Source of the DNA: Chinchilla lanigera
Taxonomy: Eukaryota; Chordata; Mammalia; Rodentia; Chinchillidae
Direction of reading: 5' to 3'
NCBI RefSeq assembly: GCF_000276665.1
Contig: NW_004955436.1
Location: 21,371,235 to 21,435,234, forward strand
Length of the DNA stretch: 64,000 nt
Position numbers and translations under genes: made by a program. The notes beneath the pieces were generated by a model that saw only the letters and a list, made by a program, of their open reading frames with translations, had not been told where the DNA came from and did not search any database. Below, piece after piece: positions 1-10,855 of this stretch (position 1 is the first letter of the stretch; each line of letters starts with the position of its first letter).

Positions 1-1682
1 TTCAGTGTATCCAAATAAAGTGTCAGGTGTTACCTTTCTGCTTTGGATGTCAACTTTAACTCAAATACGGGTTCAAGATTTTGAAAAACAAATGGATCTT
101 TAATCAAAATGCTTTTCTTTAATATTTCAAATTAGTTTTTTTCTGGAAATCATTAGAGTTTGAAATAGAGATTTGGAATATAATATCTTTAATTTTATTC
201 CATTCAAAATAGCCTCATTGATGATGTTCTTGTCATGTGTTGCAAAATGTTGTGGATATTTAGTAACTTTGGTAACTATTTTAAAAATATTTTGTAACTG
301 TTGCATATATTAAATATCTTGAACTACATATTACTTTCCCCCTTGAAGTACAAATTTAGTTAATTAGTGATATCAAAAAATGAATTTTAAATGTCAATTT
401 TTTGCTAAAATATAATCTTCCAAATGAGAGCTAAATAAGATTGCTTTTCAAGAAGAAAAATAAGGACCCCATTCTGGAGTTCATATAACTTAATTAGCAC
501 TTTCCCTGTAGTAATCACTGTCTTTACTATGATACAAGGTATATATGTTGGTTGCATGGCAAATGTTGCCAACGAAGATCCAACAGCGGAGTGATTTACA
601 TTCATTTCTCACTGGAATTAAATCCTGAGTCAGTGGTGCAGTTTGGTGCAACAGTCTCGTGGAATTATTAAGGACCCACGTACCTTAAATGTTGCTGCTC
701 CAGGGCTCCCTAGACAGTTGTTTTCATCTGTTTGACCCAGAGAAGGGTCATAGGCATGTTGTATTCTAGCTTGTAAATGAGTCTGGTTTGGGAGGTGTAA
801 GGCACACACATCCCTTCTCCCTTTGTCCACTGGTGAAGACAGAGTTGTAGGAACATACGTACATGTAACCTAGTCTAGCTGGGCCTCCTGGGATGCATCC
901 ACAGCTCTGTTTTCATAGCACAGGGAGGAGGATTTGGCCAGTGACCACCAATCTCAGACACAGCTCAATTTTAGAACAAAACATGAAAATGAGAAGGTCT
1001 CCATAATAAAATTAAATGTGTCACTAGTCTTGTGTTCAGGGGAGTCAGAACTCTTAAAATCCTTATGCCAAAATCTTTATGATGTGTGAAATACAGATTC
1101 CAAATAGTAAGGTCAATATAGTTTCTAACAATATTGTATTATGCTATGCTTTGGGGTCGTGCTTCAGAGCTATTTTCAATTCTGTTGTAAGTTTTCAGCT
1201 GAATTTATGTTTTGCAAATAATGTTTTTAAATTCTATCAAGTTGCTTAACCGGTTATGTATTAGATTAAATTCGAATAGCACAATAAATGCTTAAAAATT
1301 ACCTTGTACTATACATTTGCATGAATACAACATGTTAGTCACTTGAATGTTGGTGCCCTGCGTAAGTATTCCCACTCCACCCATGTCTGCCTTTATCTGC
1401 TGAATAAGTAGTTTGATTCTATACATCCTGTAGACTAACAAATGTTTAGGAGAGTATGTTATCCCTAGAAGTATAGTTCTAAATTTCACAGTTGACTTAT
1501 TAAAAGTCATATTTTCTACATCTATGTATGCTGAGAATACTTTTTCAACAACTACTTGAGTCAATTTCTTTCAGCACATATAAGCAGTGAAAGACGACAG
1601 TGAAGATTTCATTAACCAGCACAAAATTTGTATGGAAAAATTTATTCAGTGTTCTGTCTTTGAAAATATTTGAAGGTTGTAA
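1..1682. other. AT-rich intergenic DNA, no feature recognised
   Basis: No repeat family, exon-like reading frame or RNA gene was recognised. The open frames are short and low in complexity, as expected by chance in AT-rich DNA. Confidence 0.6.
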
Positions 1683-2025
1683 TGGTTGATACATTGTGTC
1701 AGGCTGAGTTTAGAAGTTTAACTCAGCAGGGAGCCAGGGTCTTCACTTTGTAAACATCCTGACCTTGTAGAAGAAGAGGGCATAGAGATGGTGTGGGCTG
1801 GTAGCCCGCATACAATATAAGGGAGCAAAAGAGGCTTGCTTCCTCTGCTTTTTGCTTTTGCTGTCTTCTGCCGCCTTGAAATGTTGCCCCTGTGCCTAAC
1901 CTGCCTTGGAGCCAGGTGATTATAGACTGAAACCTCCACAAAGTGTGAGCTACATAAACCTTTTCTTCCTTAAATTTGGGCATTGGGTATTTTGTCTCAG
2001 CAACGAGAGAAAAGTAACCAAGACA
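1683..2025 (+). mobile_element. MaLR-type solitary LTR, sense
   Basis: The stretch opens TGGTTGATACATTGTGTC and closes with the MaLR-like end: GTGAGC, then AATAAACCTTTTC-type polyadenylation signal (here CATAAACC), GGTATTTTGTCTCAGCAA, then a run ending AAGTAACCAAGACA. It is clearly related to the copy at 29714-30104, in the same orientation. The 5-bp flanks do not match, so the target duplication has decayed or my ends are slightly off. No internal retroviral sequence is attached, so it is read as a solitary LTR. Confidence 0.75.
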
Positions 2026-4239
2026 AAGGTCTTATCAACAAGTTCTGTTTTCTCTATTTTCAAATGTGTTTCTTTGTCTAGTAGAGAGTGGGTTTTAAGC
2101 TTTCACTTGCAAGAATGTCACACAAATTATGTATTTTAAGTGAATTTTGAGCATTTGACAAGCTGTAATCTTTATTTAAAAGCCTTGCCATAGTTTTTCT
2201 TTTTGGGTTATGACACAAGTAAAATAATTCATACAGTTAGAAGGCACATCTCTCCTAATTTTGTCACTGTGCATGTGCCCGCATTTGACAGTTCAACCCG
2301 AACATGCTTCTGTTTTTATACCATGCTTATTTCTTCTGATAATAATGAACTAGTTAAAGGATAATTTGTGTAAATTTGATTATTAAAGTGTACAATTATC
2401 ACAGTCGTATGACTGTACACACTTTTATGTATAGCAATCTAGCCAAATCAAACTACAGTAACAATGAAACCACATTGAAAGTTGTGAACCCATAGCAGAG
2501 TCTTGGTGGAAAGTCTTGCTACCTTTGCCGACAGTGGATAAAATTCTTCTAAACGTCACAATTAACTGTTAAAGACACTAACTCTCCTGACAGAATCATG
2601 ATCAAATCCAGAAAACCAGATGAGCAGAGTGAGTGTCTGGCTGGTTCCCAGTCAATGCAAATAATCTTTACATCCTTGCCTCTGGCTGTCCCTCAGCTCA
2701 GTTTTCTAGAGGATTTGCTGGAACATGGGACTTGCTTGGACTATGTGTTGCATATATGCGTAAGTTCAGGGCTGTTATTTCAAAAAATATATTTTGTGGA
2801 AAGAAGAGCCCTGTGGAGATGGGAAGATGGCATTTAGAGCACAGACAGAGTCAGAGCTCAGACAAAAGTCAGTCTACACACACTGCCGGGAAGGCAGAAG
2901 GCTGGTTATCTAGCTGATGCTGGGGACAGGAGTTTCTGGCAGCTATGCCTGGTGACAGCTGTTTTTCCTCGTGGAACAGGAGGGCATGTTGAGTTTAAGA
3001 TAAGGAAAGTGAGTTGATGGAGAACACAGTTTGGAGCGGGAAAGAGGGATGTCTAAAGATGCACAGGAAACTTCTCTGAAGTGTTGGGGACCCAAAATAG
3101 TTTCCTATTTGTGAAAATTTAGAAAGTGGTCCAATTCAGCCAACTTTCCAAATCTGTAGTATTCAGCGAATTTCCTATTGCTTCAGATCCTGGGCATCTA
3201 GATTCATGATGGTAAATCCATAACTCCAGATTACATCTTTCTTAAGCTCCTTTGACCTAATATTCAAATCAATGGTATTTTCACTTGCTTTGATGCATAA
3301 TTCACAGTATTTTAAAGCAATTTGTTGGAAATACGAAGTTTTATCCAAATATACACTGGCATAACTTGAAAGTAAAATAAGCATTTTTATTACATTCAAT
3401 TTTGAATTAAATTCAGAGTAGGAAAAATATTTAATTTGAAGATAGTTTAATAGTAACTTATGATATTGAGCATTTTAGAAAAGTGCTGGTATTAAATACA
3501 TTTTAAGTAATTTGTATAAAACATAATGTGTCAGAGAAGAAGCTTTAAATACCCACAAAACAGGTAATATTTATTATTCACACTAAAAAAGGATCCTTTC
3601 ATTTGTAAAAAATAATTTTCTATGTTGATAATGGATTAATATGTACTTAAATATGAGGAAATTATATGTTTACTTCTGGGTATGATACAACCATTTGTGT
3701 CAGAACAATCTTACTGTTGAAAGTAATTGTAAAACTGGATTTAAAAAATTAGAAGCAACTCTGAAGGCACCAAAACAACCAGAATAGCCAGGACTTGATG
3801 GACTCAGGTCTTAGAGAAAAGGAGACTGCTTAGGAGCCAGCCAGATGTGTTCTGCTCACTTTCACCTTTAGAGCATTTGCTGGGTCACTTCACAGTGCGC
3901 AGAAATCAAGTTCAAAATGGTGACGTAGAAAGGTCAGAGGCCTCCAGGGCTGGGAAGATAACAATTAGAGTTCAGAGTTGCTAAGGCAATTAGAATCGAA
4001 GAACCAAGGAGCCAGGGAAAAAGGCATTAAAACAGAGTTAAGGCTACATGAAATTATGCACATCATCAGCAGTATAATAAACAACACCAAATGCTGGCCA
4101 CCTGCTACTTAATAAAATTTTAATTAACATCTTTTATCCTAGCCACACTGGCTGTGGATGTAGCTGTGTGAGTGTGCATGGTACATACACCTTTTTGCAA
4201 GGGAGGCGATATCCTGCATACAACAGTAGGCAAATTCTG
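2026..4239. other. Intergenic DNA without recognised features
   Basis: AT-rich, apparently unique sequence. Two overlapping frames near 2598-2917 have no recognisable domain and no splice or promoter context, so they are treated as chance. Confidence 0.55.
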
Positions 4240-4850
4240 TTCCTGCTCACACAGTGCCTGTCACAGGCAACTTTTCCTTGTCAGTGGCGGCATGTTATTC
4301 TACTGTATGAATCTAGCACTCTTAAGTCTGTTGTTGGATTCTAGTTCTGTGATAAACAAGGCTTCAGTGAATGGTGCTGTGTTTATTATATTACCTCCCT
4401 GTTGGAAGCTATTCCTAGAAGTCACTCCTGGGAGTGGAAGTGCCGAGTCAAAAGAGGACACAGATCAAGGGGTGGGTCACACACTGCTCAGGGACACCAG
4501 AGCGCGGTCCTGCCAAAGGCACGTGAGAGCCTGCTCTCCTGCTCTTCAGTAACAGAGTGTGGCAAAAACCTTTTCCCCCTTTGCCTTGATGTTAGCTGAA
4601 AAGCTTAATTTTTTTATAGCTAAACCTAAGAGATGAATTTGAATATCTTATTTCTGGCAGTTTTTTTCTGCCTTTTCATGTCCTTTGCTCACTAAATAAT
4701 GCAGATATTAATTGTTTTTATCAATTTGTAAGAGCTGTTTGTAAATTACGGATAGCAATTTTATGTCATATATGTTGCACAATTTTGTTATGTTTGTCAC
4801 TTGTTTTTTAACTTTGGCTATGGTGGACCACATAGAAATTGAAGATTTTG
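4240..4850 (-). mobile_element. Decayed L1 (old mammalian) fragment, antisense
   Basis: The plus strand reads like the complement of an old L1 tail: a GTGATAAACAAGGCTTCAGT motif (cf. the 'ataaacaatgctgcaatgaa' motif), then TTCCTAGAAGTCACTCCTGG and GAGTCAAAAGAGG, then a decayed region resembling the 'internal spacer' of old L1 3' ends. Identity is low, so family and limits are uncertain. Confidence 0.4.
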
Positions 4851-4859
4851 TGTACATAG

Positions 4860-4860
<1 letters not shown>

Positions 4861-4901
<41 letters not shown>

Positions 4902-4934
4902 ACACGCATGCACGCGCGTGCCTGTGTGTGTGTC
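4861..4934. repeat. (TG)n microsatellite with alternating CG/CA core
   Basis: About 19 TG units are followed by a purine-pyrimidine alternating stretch (GCGCACACGCATGCACGCGC) and more TG. All of it alternates and could adopt Z-DNA. Confidence 0.95.
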
Positions 4935-4935
4935 T

Positions 4936-5311
4936 GTATTATCATCTGGAACTTGAGTTGCCCCAGAAACCCATGTGTTAAAGTCTTAGTTCCCAGGGTG
5001 GTGGAAACTTTCAGATCTTGTAAAGATTCCTTAGGTCACTGGGGGCATACCTTGGAAGAGGGCCTCTCTGGAAGAGGACCGTGGAGCCCTGGCTCTTCCT
5101 ACTCACTCTTGTTTGTTTCCTGACCATGAGATGAAAATTTTGTTCCATTTCTCACTCCACCATGATGGGCTCTCTTACAACAGACCTAACACAATGGCCT
5201 TCACTTATCAAAAACTGGGACCTCCAAAGCCATAAGGCAAAATAAACCTATTTTTTGTAAGTTGATTTTCTTGGGCACTTTGTTATAGCAAAGGAGAGCT
5301 GCCTAACCCAG
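4936..5311 (+). mobile_element. MaLR-type LTR, sense
   Basis: It begins just after the TG repeat and carries the usual MaLR landmarks: 'AACCCATGTGTTAAAGTCTTAG', a central GGAAGAGG block, GGCAAAATAAACC polyadenylation signal, and the end TTTGTTATAGCAAAGGAGAGCTGCCTAACCCAG. The orientation follows from AATAAA being near the right end. Confidence 0.7.
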
Positions 5312-6009
5312 TGTGTTAACAGGGTGGCAAGAGAACTTCCTCGCAGCTGTGAAAGCACAAGAGGACCGGGAAGACTGCTCTGCTTCATCATAACCAAGGC
5401 AGAGGAAAACATGGGGTACAGCCGTAGGCAATCACAGTGGGAGCAGAGGTACCTACCTCCAGAAAAAAAGGGAGGGAGTTGATGAGAACATGACTGAAGA
5501 GTCACTTCTGGAGGTTACACTGGCATGGAATTCCCGTCCTTCAGAATGCATCACCCTCGTCCTTCCCCCAACTTGTACCTGATATCATGTATGTGTTCTG
5601 AGAATTTCCATTTGAAAGAAAGAAAAAATTCTCTTGTAGGCATATCACTATGCACATGATTAGGTTGACGAAGTATACAGACAATTACAAGTTACTTTCC
5701 ATTGTTTGGCATCTGAATATCCTTCCGATTTGAGAAGCATTCCCATGAAAATCAGAAGAAATCTCTGCATCGTATCCTGGAAGCTAAAGCATAACACACA
5801 CAGTACATTTCCTCTTTGTCCTTTGGCACGTAGAAGGGCCCATGACTTAAACTTGGCCAATCAGATGTGTCCATTTGGGACTTTGCTTCTGCATCAAATG
5901 ACAAGGATGCTCCAGGCACCACATCTATTCAACAGTGCATGGGCTAAAAATCGTGGTCCACGGAACAAAGCAGTGAAAGAAGGACAAGAATTAGGAAGGA
6001 AGGAATGAA
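5312..6009. other. Intergenic DNA without recognised features
   Basis: A 100-codon plus frame and a 66-codon minus frame overlap here near 5700-6000. Neither looks like a known protein, and no repeat was identified. Confidence 0.5.
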
Positions 6010-7330
6010 GCCATTAGCCTTTACAGGTAATGCAATTATCTACATGGAAAATTCAAAAGATTCTACAGACAAATTGTCAAATTAATACGAGTTTAACAAG
6101 ATTTCGAAATGTAACATCAGTGTAGAAAGATAATTGGATTTCTAGTCAACAGGAAAAAATGTAATGACATAAAATAATATAAAATACGTAGGAATAAATA
6201 TAAGAAAATATGAGCAGGTCCTTTGTGCTGAATATAATTTTTCAATGAGGAACTTTAAAGAGATCTGAGTACATGGACAGATACACCTCATTTGTGTAAG
6301 GAAAGATGGAATATTAGATAAAAAGCAAGTCAGGTGAAATCTCTAACAGGCTTTTGAATGGAACATAAAAGATTGAATTTAAAATTCATAGGATAAAGAG
6401 CTAAACTGTCCAAGAGGAAGAAGTACCAAGCCAGGGTGCATGGGCTGGCAGAACTTTTTAAAATGACTACCAGTTACAGTAAAGGCAATGTGGGGTTGGC
6501 ACAGGATAGACTGGAAGACCAATGGCACAGGATCCAGAACCCGTAGGTAGCCCCTGAGTAATTGGAGAGCTGATATAGGACAGAGATACCATAGTGATCA
6601 GTAGAGAAAGGTGCCTGGTTGTCTTTTAATCAGTGATGCCAAGGCCACTGGATAAATTAATAGAAAAAATAAAAATAGGTCCCTGCTTTTACACCTAAAT
6701 ATCAACAAAACAAAACCCTTTGGAAAGACTTTGGAAAAGATAGACATTTAAAACCATTCAGTGAGAATAGAAAGAAAGGTCTCTGTGATCTCAATGGATT
6801 TCTCAAACAACACACAAAAATCAGCAAACAATTGAAATTGATTGCATTAAAATTAAGAACTTCAGGGGCTGGGGATTTAGCTCAGCGGCAAAAGCGCCTG
6901 CCTGGCAAGCGCAAGGTCGTGAGTTCGGTTCCTGGTACCGGAGATAAAATTAAGAAGTTCAGTTCATCAAAAAGCACCACTAAGAAGTCAGAGAAAAATC
7001 CAGCTTGGGAGAGGGTATTTGCAGGACAGACTGACAAAGGGTTCCTGTCCAGTGTGTGTAAAGAATTCCTATAAACCCATTGAGAAAAGACAGACAACTC
7101 AACAGAGAAATAAATGAATGGATGAACCGGTGTCTCACAGAAGCACAGTGTGCATGGCAAGAGCAGACTCATGCAGAGTGGTCGTCGGGACCCCTAAGCG
7201 GCGACCACTTGACCTTCCCTGTTGCACCTGCTATTGCAACATGAATAGCAAACTGGGTTGTCCAGTGCTGGTGGAGGTGTGGAGCCATGGGAAAGCTCTG
7301 CCATGGGAAAGCCCTGGGAAAGCCCTGGGA
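6010..7330 (+). mobile_element. L1 ORF2 fragment, broken, interrupted by an ID SINE
   Basis: The sequence follows the 3' half of L1 ORF2 (downstream of the reverse transcriptase core). Recognisable stretches include the 'GGCACAGGATAGACTGGAAGACCAATGG' region, the 'AAATTAAGAACTTCAGTTCATCAAAAAGCACCA' region split by the ID insertion at 6865, and the 'AAGAATTCCTATAAACCCATTGAGAAAAGACAGACAA' region. Many stops and indels rule out coding. Only the 5'-truncated, internally decayed ORF2 remains. The right edge is vague, fading near 'GGTGGAGGTGTGGAGC'. Confidence 0.75.
6865..6945 (+). mobile_element. ID SINE (tRNA-Ala-derived), sense
   Basis: This is a near-consensus ID: GGGGCTGGGGATTTAGCTCA (pol III A box), then GGTCGTGAGTTCGGTTCC (B box), then GGTACCGGAGAT tail. 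A 16-bp target duplication, AAAATTAAGAA(C/G)TTCA, flanks it at 6849-6864 and 6946-6961, one mismatch. It sits inside the L1 fragment, so it is younger than that L1. Little divergence implies a recently active family. Confidence 0.95.
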
Positions 7331-7439
7331 ATAGAAATGATTACAACCCGCATGGGAAACATTGCCATCACCTAGTCAATGTGCTCATTCCCTATACTGA
7401 GAAGTTCTACTTGCAGGATAAACTCTCAATGAATTCCTT

Positions 7440-7516
7440 AGTGCCCAGGCTGGGTTTGTAATCCTGCCTCAGCCTCACAGGGTTCTGGGATTACAGGTGT
7501 GCACTACCACCATGGC
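7440..7516 (-). mobile_element. B1 SINE fragment, antisense
   Basis: A partial antisense B1: AGGCTGGGTTTGTAATCC, CTGCCTCAGCCTC, and GGGATTACAGGTGTGCACTA are all present. The poly(A) side is missing. Confidence 0.8.
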
Positions 7517-8109
7517 ACTCCTTCACATGTATCATTTGGAAGGCAGAATAGTTTAATAAGTGGAATTACAGGGGACAGTTTGGAATCTGGTCACACTGTG
7601 GCCCAGTGGCAGAGCAGCCAGCACTGGGTGGTAAGTAGCCCACCAACCTGCCTGGAGAGGCAGCCTTGGCTCTATCGCCATTTCGTCCCCTCCTCTGGAT
7701 TTGTTTTCTAAATCTACTTTTTCAGCCTTTCTATTATAATTCTATGAGATACCCAATATCTTTCCCCAAAGTGGTCTTTTCTGCCTTAGCATACAGGGTA
7801 AGATGCTGCCAGTTGCGAGAGAGAAAAAAATATGACCCTTGCTGTGAAGGGAAGCTACAGAAACTGGGGGCCAAGACTTGGGGTTCAGGCAGCTTTCTAC
7901 AAGGGGTGCTGCCTGACCTCTGATCTGAGCATTGAGCAGGAGAGAGCCAGGACACGGGAGGGGACCCAGAACCCAGGTTTCCCGGCAGTCCTCTCCCTGG
8001 ATGCATCCGCTGCCCCAGGGTTTGGTCAGCCACCAGGTCCCGCCCCCGCTTCCTGCAGTGTCGTTTCCTTAAGTACACTAGACAAAGCCTCCACTATATG
8101 TTAACTCTT
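7517..8109. other. Intergenic DNA, possible old LTR remnant
   Basis: 7560-7880 faintly resembles an old ERVL-type LTR (a 'GAGATACCCAATATCTTTCC' block and a following GCC..TTGCGAGAG block), but I cannot place it in a family. The rest looks unique. GC content rises near 7960-8060. Confidence 0.35.
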
Positions 8110-8760
8110 AATAGCATTTCCTGTCGATTGTCATTCTAACCAGGGTGACAGGTCCCGAGAATGAGGTCCCGAGAATGAGGTGCACGGATGAAAAGAAAAG
8201 TAAGAGAGACAAGAAAAATAAGAGAGGCAAAAGTCTGGCATCAGGGGACTTACAGCCTCTCAGCCTGCAGCCCCAATTACCAACCACAGTCACCTTTTAT
8301 TGAGCGAGAACCAAGGGTGTAGCTAGTACAAATAGGCTGAAACCAAACATTTTAGTAATTAAAGGATTATCCTTCTCCAATTCTGCCTCTTAGGAGGCTG
8401 GCAACAGTCCCCAGGTGGGCCTCCCACACCCAACACCATGCTCACTCAGTTCAGCTGGGGGTTATAAGTTAACCACCAGTTATCAATCCACTACAGTCAC
8501 AGTCCTTACTTCCCATTAATTTTTACAATACATGGCAAGACTGCAAAATAGGGATCTCCTGCAATTCAAATACACTCTTTAGGTGAAAGGTTTCAGTTCA
8601 TGTTTGCAACAATAAACAAATCATTGTGTGTCCTCAGTGCTTTCTAATCAAAGAATATCCTTCTCCACAATTGATGGCCACTCTGCCCTTGAAACCACAC
8701 TTCTTTATCAAATTCCGTGAAACCACGTTTGCCTTGTTTCCTTTTTTTTTGGAAGGGATT
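8110..8760 (-). mobile_element. Possible ERV LTR, antisense (tentative)
   Basis: A purine-rich stretch (AAGAAAAGTAAGAGAGACAAG), then TTTTATTGAG (complement of an AATAAAA signal) and a C-rich block resemble an antisense ERV LTR. A 15-bp unit, GGTCCCGAGAATGAG, is tandemly doubled at about 8151-8180. I could not assign a family and the ends are arbitrary. Confidence 0.3.
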
Positions 8761-8766
8761 TTTAGT

Positions 8767-9233
8767 GGTTGACTGATTATGTCAACTTGAGAGGTTTAGA
8801 AGCATAACTAGACTTGGCTCAGCAATTCTACACCATAGGAGGAGCCACCCTAGGGTGGATCATCACCTAGATAATATAAAAGGGAAATGAAGAAGGACAG
8901 AGGTACTTCCATTCCTTTTGGAGGAGCTCCAGTCTTCACCTTCAGCTTGGATTTCGTCTCCTGGCTTCTAGTGCAGACTCTTTGGCTTCCACCTTGGATC
9001 CTTCAGCCTTCCGTTGCAGACTCATACGCCTCCTGGTATGGAGGAGGAACGGAACTCTGCAGTGAGCTCCAGACCCTGGACTGATTCCTTCGGTCTTCAG
9101 TGTGCAGACACCCTCTGCACACTTCCCCATACAACTCTCTGGCTGACCGTCGTAAGCCAATCTTGTAATTTCTTATAATTTGTACATCCTGTGTTATATC
9201 TGTTTCTCCAGTAAAACCCTGACTGATACAGGG
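8767..9233 (+). mobile_element. ERVL-type LTR (MLT2-like), sense
   Basis: It opens GTTGACTGATTATGTCAACTTGAGAGG and closes TTATATCTGTTTCTCCAGTAAAACCCTGACTGATACAG. Those two ends are the hallmark of a common mammalian LTR family (the 'TTCTGTTTCTCTGGAGAACCCTGACTAATACA' ending). The body has the repeated CTTCAGCTTGG/CTTGGATCC/CTTCAGCC pattern of that family. The same family recurs at 14738-15652. Confidence 0.65.
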
Positions 9234-9257
9234 TTGTTGGATATGGGAGCCGTAGTC

Positions 9258-9309
9258 AGGCACCTATGCTAGGCAAGCAATCTGCCGCTGAGCTACCTCC
9301 CCAGCCCTC
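9258..9309 (-). mobile_element. ID-like SINE fragment, antisense
   Basis: Antisense A-box region of an ID: GCTAGGCAAGCAATCTGCCGCTGAGCTACCTCCCCAGCCC. Only the 5' half of the element is recognisable. Confidence 0.7.
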
Positions 9310-9374
9310 CTCCTGTTTTCTAAACATCATTTATTCACCCTCCTCTTTGGCTTTCTCTTTTCTGTGAAGACTTG

Positions 9375-9483
9375 AAACAGGAGAGTATCCTCATCTCAGT
9401 CTTAGCCCTCTCCTTTTCTCTCTGTCCTTCCTTCCTCAGGAAACCAAAACTACTCTCGGAGCCTGTGAGGCTGTAATGCTGCT
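9375..9483. repeat. 107-bp direct duplication, copy A
   Basis: From AAACAGGAGAGTATCC to CTGTAATGCTGCT this is nearly identical to 10448-10553; the copies differ by a few substitutions and small indels. The family is not recognised. The downstream sequence differs between the copies. Confidence 0.9.
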
Positions 9484-9554
9484 CACTGTCCAATGCAGCC
9501 GTCTCTTCCAGGTGCCAGTAGCTTACGAACCAAGATGGCAGGACCCATGTCTGG

Positions 9555-9640
9555 CTGTGGCATATATCAAATGCTTCGCACGACGCCTGGCACATTGTGG
9601 TTATTCAAATAAAATGTATTTAAATGTGTGAACAATTATA
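9555..9640 (+). mobile_element. L2 or MIR 3' tail remnant
   Basis: The pattern CGCCTGGCACATTGTGG..TTCAAATAAAATGTATTTAAATG is the usual 'cctggcacatagtaggtgctcaataaat' 3' end of L2/MIR, decayed. Confidence 0.45.
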
Positions 9641-10154
9641 TTGCTTCACATGTCTGGAGGCGTCTATCTTTCTGTTCCTATTACATGTCTTTTCTTGTCT
9701 TTAAACCTTAATTTCCATGTACTCTGGGGAAAATAAGCTATTTAAATTATTGTTGAGGGTAAGTGTACTTTTAGATACAGAAGCACATTTTGATGGCAAA
9801 CTGAGAGACTCGCAGACTGGTTCATTTAGTGACTGGGAGAAGAGCAGTCTTTTCTCTCTGAATGAGTTCACCCACGAAGCAAGCAGAGTGGGCTTTGCCT
9901 TCTCATCTCCAACAGGCTGTGCCCTTGGCTGTGTACAGAAGTCAGAGGGATCCGGAGAAGAGAGCGGGGCTCAGCTACACATGCCTCCCCTGCTGCGGGA
10001 GATTGGATCAAAATGAGTTAATCATTGTGCTTCTCCTTTAATGTCAGGTCTGCTGTGTGTGCTTCAGACTCTAGAATCCCTACCACAGAGCAAAATAATA
10101 TGTGCACTGTCATTGTGAGTGAGGCTGTAGGATAGGACAAGTCCTGAGGGTGGA
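9641..10154. other. Intergenic DNA without recognised features
   Basis: A 99-codon frame (9717-10016) has no recognisable domain. No repeat seen. Confidence 0.5.
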
Positions 10155-10357
10155 GATTTTTTTCTTTTATTTTTTTTTCATACTAGGGATTGAACCCAGC
10201 ACCTTCACAATGAGCTGTATCCTCAGCCCTTTTTATTTTTCTGTTATTTTGGTGCAGCATCTCACTAAGTTGCCCAAGCTGGGTTTGAACTTGTAATCCT
10301 CCTGCCTCAGCCTCATAGAGTGCTAGGATTACAGACTTGCACCACCACCATGCCTGC
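10155..10357 (-). mobile_element. B1-dID composite SINE, antisense
   Basis: Read on the minus strand: B1 left part (GCATGGTGGTGG.., TAATCC..GCC..GAGGCTGAGGCAGG), then an ID-like right part (complement of ATACTAGGGATTGAACCCAGC). This B1-plus-ID fusion is typical of squirrel- and beaver-type rodents. Confidence 0.8.
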
Positions 10358-10447
10358 AAAAAGTAGAGATTTCTAACACTGGATCTGCTTTTTGGAGACA
10401 AAACTTTTGGTCCCAGAAAAAGAAATACCAGTTCCCCTTGGGCAGTC

Positions 10448-10553
10448 AAACAGGAGAGTACCCTCGTCTCAGTCTTAGCCCTCTTTTTCTCTCTGTCCTT
10501 CCTTCCTCAGGAGATCAAATCTACTCTCGGAGCCTGTGAGGCTGTAATGCTGC
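10448..10553. repeat. 107-bp direct duplication, copy B
   Basis: Second copy of the 9375-9483 sequence, same strand, 1.07 kb downstream, from AAACAGGAGAGTACCC to CTGTAATGCTGCT. A B1-dID lies between the two copies. Confidence 0.9.
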
Positions 10554-10800
10554 TTCTCCAGGACACTGCTCTGATGCACTTCCATCTGGAAAATTACTCT
10601 GCAAATGTTTCTGCTTCAACTACCACTGGAGAGGTTATTGAGGAAAGGTAGAAATGATGAAAGACTAAATATTTCTCCTGTAACTCCATTACATTTTGAC
10701 TTAGGAAGGAAAAGACGTACCTTGTCTTAAAACCAAAGCCAACGCCCCTGAGAAGTTTAAGGTTCTAACACTCATGAAGAAGGGAACTCACCAGCTGCAG

Positions 10801-10855
10801 AACTCACCATTATATAAATGGTGAATTTAAATAACTCACCATTATATAAATGGTG
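10801..10855. repeat. Tandem 32-bp repeat with internal hairpin
   Basis: AACTCACCATTATATAAATG + GTG occurs at 10801-10823 and again at 10833-10855. Each unit contains the near-palindrome CACCATTATATAAATGGTG. Confidence 0.9.
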
